From the NCBI GenBank assembly GCA_050330055.1, contig JBHJOF010000129.1, forward strand, positions 1-26,066: 26,066 bases of DNA, written 5' to 3'. A program made the translations under genes and the position numbers. Positions 17,001 to 23,959 of the stretch are shown here, piece after piece. Position 1 is the first letter of the stretch; each line of letters opens with the position of its first letter. The notes beneath the pieces were generated by a model. That model was not told the DNA's origin. It searched no databases and saw only the letters and a program-made list of their open reading frames with translations. Origin of the DNA: JBHJOF01 sp050330055 (GTDB lineage Bacteria > Pseudomonadota > Alphaproteobacteria > Kiloniellales > JAKSDN01).

Positions 17001-17595
17001 TGTCCAGCTCGTCGCCGAAGAAGTCGAGGCGCAACGGCTGCGCCTCGCCAGGCGGGAAGACGTCGATAATGCCGCCGCGCACGGCGTACTCGCCGGGCTC
17101 GCCCACGGTCTCCGCGCGCAGGTAGCCGTTGTGCACCAGGAAGTCGGTCAAGGTCTCAGGTGCCAGGGCCTCGCCCGGCCGGGCGTTCAGGCTGCGGCCG
17201 GCGAACGCGGCGCGCGGCGCGACGCGCTGCAGCAGCGCGTTGACCGTGGTGACCACCACCCGGCCCGCCTTTGGCGCCGGGGTCTCGATAAGGCGGGTCA
17301 GCGCGTCGATGCGCTGCGCCACCACGTCGCGGTGCGGCGAGACCCGGTCATAGGGCAGGCAGTCCCAGGCCGGGAAGACGATCACCTCGGCCTGCGGCGC
17401 GAAGAAGCCCAGGTGCCCGGCCAGGCGCATCATGCGCGCGTCGTCGCGCGTCACCTGCAAGAGGGTGCGCGGCACCCCTGCCTCTTTCAGCAGGCGCGAC
17501 AGCAGCAGGGCATCGACGCCCTCGGGCGCGCTGGCGATCAGGCCGCGGCCCCCGTTGGGCCCGGGGCGCGACAGGAAATCGGAGAGGCTGGTCAA
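14098..17595 (-). CDS. mfd: transcription-repair coupling factor
   Basis: Recognises RNA polymerase stalled at DNA damage, removes it and recruits UvrA. The 1165-residue length is normal. In order: a UvrB-like N-terminal region with the UvrA contact (about 1-350), a CarD-like RNA-polymerase-interacting domain (about 495-550, EGDLVVHVDHGIGRYEG), a translocase with Walker A GDVGFGKT (646-653) and DEEQHFGV (747-754), TATPIPRTLQLSLSG, and the C-terminal TRCF domain (DLNVRLGLYRRIA onward). Upstream start codons in frame would add an Arg/Pro-rich tail lying inside sdhE, so they are rejected. The TTG at 17595 shares TTGA with the sdhE stop and implies translational coupling. The sdhE-mfd pair with recG nearby is a familiar alphaproteobacterial arrangement. 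Confidence 0.96.
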   Translation of the reverse strand: MTSLSDFLSRPGPNGGRGLIASAPEGVDALLLSRLLKEAGVPRTLLQVTRDDARMMRLAGHLGFFAPQAEVIVFPAWDCLPYDRVSPHRDVVAQRIDALTRLIETPAPKAGRVVVTTVNALLQRVAPRAAFAGRSLNARPGEALAPETLTDFLVHNGYLRAETVGEPGEYAVRGGIIDVFPPGEAQPLRLDFFGDELDTIRSFDPLSQRSTGKLERLNLKPVSEITLDPEAISRFRGGYLAAFGAVRGEDPLYEAVTAGRIYPGMEHWLPLFHDHLETLLDYLPEAAVLLDPQAEEARDARLETIADFYQARQTLRDSKETGGLSYKPLEPARLYLDAEAWDGLLAARPVAQLSPFAAPEHLDSLFDAGGRPGRDFAEARTSSEGRVFDAVTEHVAAEQGAGRRVVVAAYSAGSLDRLAHLLEEHGLPEREPVASWAEIEALPAGVVGLAVLSLEHGFGVDGVSLLSEPDILGERIARPPSRRRRPENFLTEVSTLHEGDLVVHVDHGIGRYEGLETLDVGGAPHDCLKVLYHGGDRLFVPVENIEMLSRYGSQEAEVELYRLGQGGWQARKARVKARIRSIADELIKIAAARALKRTDPLPPPEGVYDEFAARFPYPETEDQLRAIGETLDDLASGRPMDRLICGDVGFGKTEVALRAAFIAVMNGEQVAVVVPTTLLARQHHQTFKERFAGLPVRIAQLSRLVGTKEAALVKAGLKDGTMDIVIGTHALLGKSVLFRHLGLLIVDEEQHFGVKQKERLKALREDVHVLTLTATPIPRTLQLSLSGVKELSMIATPPVDRLAVRTFVLPYDPVVVREAIMREHFRGGQTFYVCPRIEDLPKVAERLRKLVPEIKLAVAHGRLTPHELEEVMTGFVDHRFDLLLSTNIIESGLDIPNANTLVIHRADMFGLAQLYQIRGRIGRSKQRGYAYLTLPPGRLLTAGAEKRLHVMQTLDTLGAGFTLASHDLDIRGAGNLLGEEQSGHIREVGIELYQQLLEEAVATARGGAAAAAQAAQDWTPQINLGTSVLIPESYVQDLNVRLGLYRRIAVLVDRAEIDAFAAELVDRFGSLPEEVENLLQIVAIKRLCRDAGVERVEAGPKGAVISFRGDRVGNPEALVRFIQEQAGVVKLRPDHKLVYRRAWDDPKARVGGVRRLIDDLAKVAA

Positions 17596-17864
17596 TCGGG
17601 TTCCGGATGGAGCTTGAAGTTGCGCAGCAGGCTCATGACGTCGTGGTCGTAGGGGCTGGCCGGCGCGGCCAGGCCGACGATCCAGTTGTATAGCAGGGGC
17701 TCGGGTACCTCCAGCAAGGCCTCCAGCCGATCGAGCTGGCCGGCCGAGAAGCCCGCCAGGTGCCGGTCGGCGAAGTGGCCGAGCAGCAGATCGAGCTCCT
17801 TGGTGCCGCGATGCCAGCATTGGAAGCGCAGGCGCTTGCGGCGGTGTTCCAGCGAGGCGTCCAT
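17592..17864 (-). CDS. sdhE: succinate dehydrogenase assembly factor 2 (FAD assembly)
   Basis: Small factor that promotes covalent flavinylation of succinate dehydrogenase subunit A. The 90-residue protein matches the family length and carries the conserved RGTKE (19-23, family RGxxE) in RFQCWHRGTKELDLLLG, then a helical bundle ending YNWIVGLAAP. The ATG at 17864 starts right at the conserved region; an upstream in-frame start at 17975 would add 37 unconserved residues and is rejected. It overlaps mfd by TTGA. The link to mfd is positional only, as the functions are unrelated. Confidence 0.93.
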   Translation of the reverse strand: MDASLEHRRKRLRFQCWHRGTKELDLLLGHFADRHLAGFSAGQLDRLEALLEVPEPLLYNWIVGLAAPASPYDHDVMSLLRNFKLHPEPD

Positions 17865-18019
17865 CTCTGTTTCCGGCCGCTGTTCCCCTGGGGCCGCAGA
17901 GGATATAAAGCCTGGAAACCCCGATGTCAGCGCCCGGAGTTCAGTTGCCGGGAGCCCGGGCCCGACAGCCACCAATCGTCATGCTCGCCGGTCGTGACAG
18001 AGCGTGCTAGGATATTGAA

Positions 18020-18241
18020 ATGACCAAGCTTCTTGACGATGTCATCGAGCGGATCCGGCGGCTTCCCAGCGATCGCCAGGACGAGGCCGCCGAGGTGCTG
18101 CTCAGCCTGCTGGAGCAGGACCCCGATAGCGTCCGGCTCAGTCCCGCGCAAGCGGAAGAGGTTACCCGTCGTCTGGGCGAGCCTTCAGACTATGCGAGCC
18201 ATGCAGAGGTCGGCGCCTACTTCAAGCAAAAGGCGCGATGA
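18020..18241 (+). CDS. antitoxin of a type II toxin-antitoxin module
   Basis: A 73-residue acidic, mostly helical protein (start MTKLLDDVIERIRRLPSDRQ). The N-terminal half, LPSDRQDEAAEVLLSLLEQD, resembles a common antitoxin family partnered with RelE/ParE toxins (pattern LPxxxQDxxAxxLLxxL). I see no classical ribbon-helix-helix. AGGA sits seven bases before the ATG. It overlaps the toxin gene by ATGA, so translation is coupled, and antitoxin-first order is standard. It would neutralise the toxin and probably repress the operon, though no operator could be identified. It sits in the divergent gap between sdhE and recG. Confidence 0.8.
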   Translation: MTKLLDDVIERIRRLPSDRQDEAAEVLLSLLEQDPDSVRLSPAQAEEVTRRLGEPSDYASHAEVGAYFKQKAR

Positions 18242-18513
18242 GGCTGCGATGGCGGCTCTCTGCCGTCAGTGATCTTGCCAGGATTCGGGACTATATCGCG
18301 GAGCGAAATCCAGCGTCCGCCGGGATGGTGGTCGACCGCATCTATAGGGCTGTCAGCCGACTCGAATATTTCCCCGATTCGGGCCGGCTAGGAACCGTTC
18401 CAAACACGCGCGAAGTCGTCGCGCCCGGCCTCCCCTACATTGTGGTCTATCAGCACGGTGACAATGCGATCGAGGTGATCGCCATCTTTCATGCGGCGCA
18501 AGACAGGCCGTAG
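18238..18513 (+). CDS. RelE/ParE-family toxin
   Basis: A 91-residue toxin of the RelE/ParE superfamily. Characteristic blocks are LSAVSDLARIRDYIAERNP at 7-25, FPDSGRLGTV at 45-54, TREVVAPGLPYIVVYQ and the C-terminal IEVIAIFHAAQDRP. The PYIVVYQ then IAIFHAAQ order is closest to the ParE/YoeB-like group, but gyrase poisoning and mRNA cleavage cannot be told apart by eye. It is full length with no frameshift. It shares ATGA with the antitoxin gene and ends 86 bp before recG. Confidence 0.9.
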   Translation: MRLRWRLSAVSDLARIRDYIAERNPASAGMVVDRIYRAVSRLEYFPDSGRLGTVPNTREVVAPGLPYIVVYQHGDNAIEVIAIFHAAQDRP

Positions 18514-18599
18514 CCGATCCGTCCCTTCCGTGTTCATCACTGCCCATCCGCGTCTATAGTTCGGGATCCCGTATCGTCCCGCCGGAGTTCTCCTACCCC

Positions 18600-20681
18600 G
18601 TGCGACCCGAGATCCTCTATCCCCTCTTCGCGCCGGTGACGGCCCTGCCGGGGGTCGGGCCGCGGCTGGGCAAGCTGGTCGAGGGGCTGGCCGGGCCGCA
18701 CGTGGCCGACCTCTGCTGGCACCTGCCGAGCGGCCTGATCGACCGGCGCTACGCGCCCAAGCTGGCCCAGGCCGAGCCCGGCCGCGTCGCGACCCTGACG
18801 CTCACCGTGGGCGAGCACCGGCCGCCGCGCACGCCGCGCCAGCCCTACCGGGTGCGCTGCTTCGACGACACCAGCGCCATCGACCTGGTGTTCTTCCACG
18901 TCAAGGGCGACTACCTGGCGCGCGCCCTGCCGGTCGGCGAGCAGCGCGTGGTCAGCGGCAAGGTCGAGGTCTTCCACGACATGCTGCAGATGACCCATCC
19001 CGACCACATCGGCGCGCTGATCGAGTTGGCCAAGCTCAAGACCGTGGAGCCGGTCTATCCGCTGACCGCGGGGCTCAGTCTGAAGGTGGTCGGCAAGGCG
19101 GTGCGCGCCGCGCTCGAGCGGGCGCCGGAACTGCCCGAGTGGGACGATCCGGCGCTGCTCGCTCGCGAGGGCTGGCAGGGCTGGCACAGCAGTCTCATGG
19201 CGGCGCACGCACCGCGGAGCGAGGCTGACCTGGAACCGACCACGCCGGCGCGCGCGCGACTGGCCTATGACGAACTCCTGGCCAACCAGCTCGCGCTGGC
19301 CCTCATGCGGGCGCAGCAGCGCCGCCAGCGCGGCCGGGCGCTCACGGGCGACGGCCGGCTGCGCCGGGCCATCGCGGGTGCCCTGCCCTTCGAGTTGACC
19401 GGGGCGCAGCGCCAGGCCCTGGCCGAGATCGACGCCGATCTGGCGAGCGAGCACCGCATGCTGCGCCTGCTGCAGGGTGACGTGGGCAGCGGCAAGACCG
19501 TGGTCGCCCTGCTCGCCATGGCCTCGGCGGTCGAGTGCGGCCGGCAGGCGACCTTGATGGCGCCGACGGAGATCCTGGTCCGGCAGCATTTCAATACGAT
19601 CAAGCCCTTGGCCGACGCTGCTGGCATCGAGGTCGAGCTTCTGACGGGGCGCGACAAGGGTAAGGCGCGCGAGGTCGCGTTGACCCGTATCGCCGACGGG
19701 AACGCGCAAGTTGTGGTCGGCACCCATGCTCTCTTCCAGGAGGAGGTCGGCTTCCGCGACCTGGCCCTCGCAGTCATCGACGAGCAGCACCGTTTCGGCG
19801 TGCACCAGCGCCTGACGCTCACGGCCAAGGGCCAGGCGGTCGACGTGCTGGTCATGACCGCGACGCCGATCCCGCGCACCCTGGTGCTGACTACCTACGG
19901 CGACATGGAGGTCTCGCGCCTGACCGAGAAGCCGCCGGGCCGCCAGCCGGTCGACACCCGGGCCCTGCCGCTCGACCGCCTGCCCGAAGTGGTCGACGCC
20001 ATCGATCGGGCGCTGTCGTCCGGCGCCAAGGCCTACTGGGTCTGCCCGCTTGTCGAGGAGTCCGAGCAGGTCGACCTGGCCGCCGCCGCGGCGCGTCACA
20101 AGGCGCTACGTGAGCGCTTCGGCGCGCGGGTCGGCCTGGTGCACGGCCGCATGAAGGGCAAGGAGAAGGACGCGGTCATGGCGGCCTTCGCCGAGGGCGG
20201 CGTCGACCTGCTGGTCGCCACCACGGTGATCGAGGTCGGCGTCGACGTGCCGCAGGCGACCGTCATGGTGATCGAGCAGGCCGAGCGCTTCGGCCTGGCC
20301 CAGCTGCACCAGCTGCGCGGCCGTATCGGCCGCGGCAGCGGGCACTCGACCTGCCTGCTGCTCTACCAGGGCCCCTTGGGAGAAGCGGCACGCGCGCGCC
20401 TGCGCATCATGCGCGAGACCGACGACGGCTTCCGCATCGCCGAGGAGGACCTGCGCCTCAGGGGCGCCGGCGAGCTGCTCGGCACGCGGCAGAGCGGCTT
20501 TCCCGAGTTCCGCCTCGCCGACCTGGCAGCGCACGAGCACCTGCTTGCCATGGCGCGCGACGACGCCCGCCTGATCCTCGAGCGCGACCCCGCCCTCAAG
20601 AGCGAGCGCGGGGCAGCCCTGCGCATCCTGCTCTACCTCTTCGAGCGCGACGCGGCGGTGAAGTACCTGAGGTCGGGCTAA
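18600..20681 (+). CDS. recG: ATP-dependent DNA helicase RecG
   Basis: Branch-migration helicase that remodels stalled forks, R-loops and Holliday junctions. The 693-residue protein has the N-terminal wedge/OB region (LPGVGPRLGKLVEGLAG at 16-32, a helix-hairpin-helix-like stretch), Walker A GDVGSGKT (293-300), DEQH box (394-397), TATPIPRTL, and helicase C-terminal motifs TTVIEVGVDVP and QLRGRIGRG, with the RecG-type end including RLRGAGELLGTRQSG. The GTG at 18600 starts directly at the conserved MRPEILYPLFAPV. GGAG is 12 bases upstream, a weak site. It is divergent from sdhE-mfd, with the toxin-antitoxin pair between them on the recG strand. Confidence 0.96.
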   Translation: MRPEILYPLFAPVTALPGVGPRLGKLVEGLAGPHVADLCWHLPSGLIDRRYAPKLAQAEPGRVATLTLTVGEHRPPRTPRQPYRVRCFDDTSAIDLVFFHVKGDYLARALPVGEQRVVSGKVEVFHDMLQMTHPDHIGALIELAKLKTVEPVYPLTAGLSLKVVGKAVRAALERAPELPEWDDPALLAREGWQGWHSSLMAAHAPRSEADLEPTTPARARLAYDELLANQLALALMRAQQRRQRGRALTGDGRLRRAIAGALPFELTGAQRQALAEIDADLASEHRMLRLLQGDVGSGKTVVALLAMASAVECGRQATLMAPTEILVRQHFNTIKPLADAAGIEVELLTGRDKGKAREVALTRIADGNAQVVVGTHALFQEEVGFRDLALAVIDEQHRFGVHQRLTLTAKGQAVDVLVMTATPIPRTLVLTTYGDMEVSRLTEKPPGRQPVDTRALPLDRLPEVVDAIDRALSSGAKAYWVCPLVEESEQVDLAAAAARHKALRERFGARVGLVHGRMKGKEKDAVMAAFAEGGVDLLVATTVIEVGVDVPQATVMVIEQAERFGLAQLHQLRGRIGRGSGHSTCLLLYQGPLGEAARARLRIMRETDDGFRIAEEDLRLRGAGELLGTRQSGFPEFRLADLAAHEHLLAMARDDARLILERDPALKSERGAALRILLYLFERDAAVKYLRSG

Positions 20682-20701
20682 GTTACTTCGCTTCGGCTTG
20701 A

Positions 20702-20867
20702 TCACCCTCACTCTCCCACGCGCCCTTCGGTCGTCCAGTTCTACGATTGGGGCCCCTCCCTCTCCCCTCCGAGGGCGAGGGAAACAAACCGGCGCGCCGT
20801 AGAATCCCTCTCCCTCGGAGGGGAGAGAGAGGGGCCCATCGCGCAAGCGATGGGAGGTTGAGGGTGA
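20702..20867. repeat. nested inverted-repeat mosaic element
   Basis: An outer 9-bp inverted repeat, TCACCCTCA (20702-20710) and TGAGGGTGA (20859-20867), encloses two 33-bp arms (20750-20782 and 20805-20837). The arms match as inverted repeats at 31 of 33 positions. A third hairpin, CCCATCGC-GCAA-GCGATGGG, lies at 20835-20854. No gene is seen in it. It fills most of the gap between recG and the HAD remnant. Confidence 0.85.
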
Positions 20868-20924
20868 ACCAAAGAATCCAGTTTCGTCGTCACCTCACCG
20901 TCATCGAGCCGTCGCGTGATTGCC

Positions 20925-21233
20925 ATGCGAATCGCCTATGACGGCGAGCGTATGACCAGCCCATTGCGCCAGAAGGACTTCAGGTACGCCAAGCCGGACC
21001 CGGACCTCTTCCTGGCCGCCGCCGCGGCGCTCGGACAGCCGATCGCCAGCGCCTGCGTGGTCGGCGACAGCGTCTGGGACATGCTGGCGGCACGCCGCGC
21101 CGGGGCGCTCGGCGTCGGCCTGCTGTCGGGCGGCTACGGCGAGGAGGAGCTGGTGCGGGCCAGCGCCTACCGCGTCTACGAGGACCCGGCCGACCTGCTG
21201 AAGCACCTCGACGAGGTGGGCGGCCGGCGTTAA
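20925..21233 (+). pseudogene. HAD-family hydrolase, 3' remnant lacking the nucleophile motif
   Basis: About 100 residues that match only the C-terminal half of a haloacid-dehalogenase-superfamily phosphatase of the phosphoglycolate-phosphatase type. Motif III is the lysine in YAKPDPDLFLAA, and motif IV is VVGDSVWDMLAARRAG, followed by the usual ALGVGLLSGGYG and a terminal helix. Motif I (DxDxT nucleophile) and the cap domain are missing, and the frame starts abruptly after the repeat block at about 20965. A product could not be catalytic as a HAD phosphatase. The likeliest cause is deletion of the 5' part next to the mosaic repeat. Confidence 0.82.
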
Positions 21234-21274
21234 GAACGCCCCTATACATAATCTCGAAGAGCAAGACTCATGGC

Positions 21275-21330
21275 CCATCCTTCGAGACGCCCGCCTTCGC
21301 TGACGCTACGGCAGGCTCCTCAGGATGAGG
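21275..21330. repeat. long-loop REP-like repeat, reverse orientation
   Basis: Begins CCATCCTTCGAGACGC and ends GGCTCCTCAGGATGAGG. The ends pair (CCATCCT with AGGATGAGG) as in the short REP hairpins, but the loop is much longer. Together with the next repeat it forms an inverted pair in the gap before the DUF502 gene. Confidence 0.75.
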
Positions 21331-21357
21331 AAGGCGTTCTATGTCAACCTATTACGA

Positions 21358-21425
21358 CCTCATGCTGAGGAGCCGCGTGCCCGCAGGAGCGGGCCTTGGC
21401 CCGCAAGCGGCGTCTCGAAGCATGG
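21358..21425. repeat. long-loop REP-like repeat, forward orientation
   Basis: Begins CCTCATGCTGAGGAGCC and ends GCGTCTCGAAGCATGG. Ends pair as CATGCT / AGCATG. Inside is a further GC-rich palindromic stretch (CGGGCCTTGGCCCG). It is the mirror partner of the preceding copy, with the same compensated change in the stem. Confidence 0.75.
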
Positions 21426-21455
21426 CAACCGGGTTATGAATTTCGAGATCTGGTA

Positions 21456-22925
21456 TCACTCCGCGACCCGGGCCGGCGGCGCGGTGTCGTCGCCGCGCTG
21501 GCCGTCGGTCGGGCCCGCGCCTTCCGCCTTCCTGGTCTTCGGCTGCGGCGTGACGATGCCGCCGGAGACCACCATCTTCAGGCCCTCCTCGACGCTCATG
21601 GTGAGGCGCTTGACCGACCTCCTCGGCGGGAACAGCAGGAAGCCCGAGGTCGGGTTCGGCGTTGTGGGCAGGAAGATGTTGACCACCTCGTCATCGGTCA
21701 TGTGCTGGATGTGGCCCTCGGTCTGGCCGGTGATGAAGCCGATCGCCCAGCACTCGGGCCGCGGATACTCGAATAGCACCACGTCGCGGAAGGCATTGGA
21801 TTTCTGGGCCAGCACGGTGTGGAAGATCTGATTGGTCCAGCTGTAGAGGCTGCGCACGAAGGGCACGCGGGCCAGCATGCGCTCGCCGGTGCGCATGATC
21901 AGCCTGCCGGTGAAACCGGCGGCGAACATGCCGATGATGGTCAGCCCGACCACAGCCACAACCAGGCCGATACCGGGAAGGTCGAAGGGCAGATAGGTCC
22001 CCGGGTTCCAGCGCGGCGGGATCAGCGGCGTCACCCGGTTGTCGACGAACGTGAGGAACTCCCAGACCAGCCAGATGGTGATCGAGATCGGCGCCGTCAC
22101 CAGCACGCCGGCGATCAGATAGTTGCGCAGCCGGGTGATCAGGCTGGTCTTCACCTTGGGCGCCGGCGTCAGCGAGGCCGCCTCGGACTCGGCAGCCGGA
22201 GGGGCCGCCACGACTGCGGCCTGGCCCTTCTTCGGCGGCATGACGATGCCGCCCGAGACCACCAGCTTGATGCCGTCCTCGACGCTCATGTCGATGACGT
22301 GGATGTCGCGCTCTGGCACGAACAGCAGGAAGCCGGTGGTCGGGTTGGGCGTGGCGGGGATGAAGATGTTGTAGACGACGTCGGCCGTCTCGCTCTGCAC
22401 CTCGCCCAGGGTCTGGCCGGTCATGAAGCCGACCGCCCAGGTGCCGCGGCAGGGATACTCGATCAGCACCACCTTCCGGAAAGCGGTGGATTTCTGCGCC
22501 AGCACGGTCTCGAAGAGCTGCTTGGTGGCGCCATAGACGCTGCGCACGATCGGCACGCGGGCGAGTGTGCGCTCGGCGTAGCCCATGATCACCCGGCCGA
22601 TGAAGCCGGCGGCGATGAAGCCGACCAGGATCAGGAAAACGACCAGCACCACCAGGCCGAGGCCCGGCAGGCCGAAGGGCAGATAGGTTTCCGGGTTCCA
22701 CTGCGGCGGCAGCAGCGGCGTGACCCGGTTGTCGACGAAGCGCAACAGGTTCCAGGCGACCCAGATGGTGATCGAGATCGGCGCCGTCACCAGCACGCCG
22801 GCTAGGAAGTAGTTGCGCAACCGCAGCCAGAGGCTGAGCCGCGGCGGCTGGGGTGGCGGCATTGCCGCCGTCTCGCCCTTGCGCTTCTTCTTGTTCCTAC
22901 GGTTTCTCGCCAAGGCCCGATCCAT
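21456..22925 (-). CDS. DUF502 membrane protein with two fused tandem copies
   Basis: A 489-residue membrane protein of unknown function. Residues 31-230 and 261-460 are two copies of the DUF502 domain aligned without gaps at a constant offset of 230. By hand count about 134 of 200 positions are identical. Each copy has two hydrophobic segments (about 39-62 and 86-112; 269-292 and 316-342) and the conserved blocks TAPISITIW, FVDNRVTP, LARVP, VLAQKS, TPNPT and VVSGGIV. An Ala/Pro-rich linker (231-260) joins them. The family is normally a single domain of roughly 200-250 residues. The N-terminus is Arg/Lys-rich. The ATG at 22925 has GGAG directly adjacent, so a start at 22862 is also possible. 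It lies 78 bp after the dehalogenase on the same strand. Confidence 0.9.
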   Translation of the reverse strand: MDRALARNRRNKKKRKGETAAMPPPQPPRLSLWLRLRNYFLAGVLVTAPISITIWVAWNLLRFVDNRVTPLLPPQWNPETYLPFGLPGLGLVVLVVFLILVGFIAAGFIGRVIMGYAERTLARVPIVRSVYGATKQLFETVLAQKSTAFRKVVLIEYPCRGTWAVGFMTGQTLGEVQSETADVVYNIFIPATPNPTTGFLLFVPERDIHVIDMSVEDGIKLVVSGGIVMPPKKGQAAVVAAPPAAESEAASLTPAPKVKTSLITRLRNYLIAGVLVTAPISITIWLVWEFLTFVDNRVTPLIPPRWNPGTYLPFDLPGIGLVVAVVGLTIIGMFAAGFTGRLIMRTGERMLARVPFVRSLYSWTNQIFHTVLAQKSNAFRDVVLFEYPRPECWAIGFITGQTEGHIQHMTDDEVVNIFLPTTPNPTSGFLLFPPRRSVKRLTMSVEEGLKMVVSGGIVTPQPKTRKAEGAGPTDGQRGDDTAPPARVAE

Positions 22926-23003
22926 CTCCAGGCTGCTTATCGTCCCCGTTCGCACCAATATAGTGGCTGGCACCGCGCTCGGCACGAGGCGGCGCGCCCC
23001 TGG

Positions 23004-23882
23004 TCAAAAAAACTCCAACAGGGCGGCCAGCGTCTCGTCCGGCCGCTCCTCGGCCAGGAAGTGGCCGCAATCAAGGGCTTGGCCGCGGACGTCGACGGCC
23101 CGCTCACGCCACAGGCCGAGCACGTTATAGCTGCGGCCGACCACGCCCCGCCCGCCCCAGAGGACCAGCAGCGGGCAGGCGACCCGGCGCTCCAGGTCGG
23201 CCCGGTCGTGCTCCAGGTCGATCCCGGCCGCCGCCCGGTAGTCCTCGCAAGACGCGTGGATCGTCGCCGGATCGCGGAAGGCCGCCTTGTAGGCGGCCAG
23301 CGCCGCCGGGTCGAAAGCCGCCTCGCTGCGGCTCCAGGCACCGATCTTGCGCTCCAGGTAGTAGTCCGGGTCGGCGCCGATCAGGCGCTCCGGCAGGTCA
23401 TAGGGCTGGATCAGGAAGAACCAGTGATAGTAGGCCGTCGCGAAGGCCATGTCGGTGCACTGGTACATGGCCAGGGTCGGGGCGATATCCAGCACCGCGG
23501 CCTTCTCGACCCTCCCGGCATGGTCGAGTACCAGGCGATGCGTGACCCGGGCGCCGCGGTCGTAGCCGGCGACGGCGAAACGCTCGAAGCCGAGCGCGGA
23601 CATGACCTCGGCCATGTCCTGCGCCATGGCCCGCTTGCTGTAGGCCTGGTGGCGTTCGCCGCCGTCGGGTTTGCTGGAGGCGCCGTAGCCGCGCAGATCG
23701 GCGGCCACCACGGTGAAGCGGCCGGCCAGGCGCGGTGCGATCCTGTGCCACATCACGTGGGTCTGGGGATAGCCATGCAGCAGCAGCAACGGCGGGCCGC
23801 TCGGTCGTCGAGGGCCGCCCAGGCGCAGAAATATCTCCGCGCCGGAGGTGGCGATGCGATGCTCCGTGAAACCGTCAAACAC
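23004..23882 (-). CDS. alpha/beta hydrolase, likely haloacetate (fluoroacetate-type) dehalogenase
   Basis: A 292-residue cytoplasmic hydrolase that closely follows the fluoroacetate dehalogenase pattern. The nucleophile is Asp108 in AGYDRGARVTHR, with Arg109 and Arg112 placed to bind the carboxylate, the acid partner Asp132 in AVLDIAPT, and His274 in DCGHFLAEE. The halide pocket residues His153, Trp154 (YYHWFFLIQP) and Tyr215 (CEDYRA) are all present. The oxyanion region is LLLLHGYPQT. The start is set at GTG 23882 (GGAGG 11 bases upstream), because longer forms would add an Arg/Pro-rich segment overlapping the divergent PKS. An epoxide hydrolase is the main alternative, but the HW...Y set favours dehalogenation. 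DUF502 follows on the same strand. Confidence 0.85.
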   Translation of the reverse strand: MFDGFTEHRIATSGAEIFLRLGGPRRPSGPPLLLLHGYPQTHVMWHRIAPRLAGRFTVVAADLRGYGASSKPDGGERHQAYSKRAMAQDMAEVMSALGFERFAVAGYDRGARVTHRLVLDHAGRVEKAAVLDIAPTLAMYQCTDMAFATAYYHWFFLIQPYDLPERLIGADPDYYLERKIGAWSRSEAAFDPAALAAYKAAFRDPATIHASCEDYRAAAGIDLEHDRADLERRVACPLLVLWGGRGVVGRSYNVLGLWRERAVDVRGQALDCGHFLAEERPDETLAALLEFF

Positions 23883-23959
23883 CGGAAAGTGAACCTCCGA
23901 GCAGTGACCAATTCGGATCACTGTGCATCTAATCGCATAGCAACTGCGTTTGCCACCGC

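Noticed and set aside
14008..17652. Long plus-strand open frames opposite mfd
   Set aside because: They are antisense to a complete, motif-rich mfd, have no recognisable domains and are Arg/Ala/Gln-rich shadows expected at this GC content.
18527..18560. A fourth inverted-arm repeat before recG (CGTGTTCATCACTGCCCATC)
   Set aside because: Only a single, imperfect half-arm is present, with no inverted partner nearby. It may be a relic but is too weak to list.
18537..20099. A 520-codon minus-strand frame opposite recG, and a 530-codon plus-strand frame opposite the acyl-CoA ligase (2789-4381)
   Set aside because: Both are low-complexity shadows of well-supported genes on the other strand.
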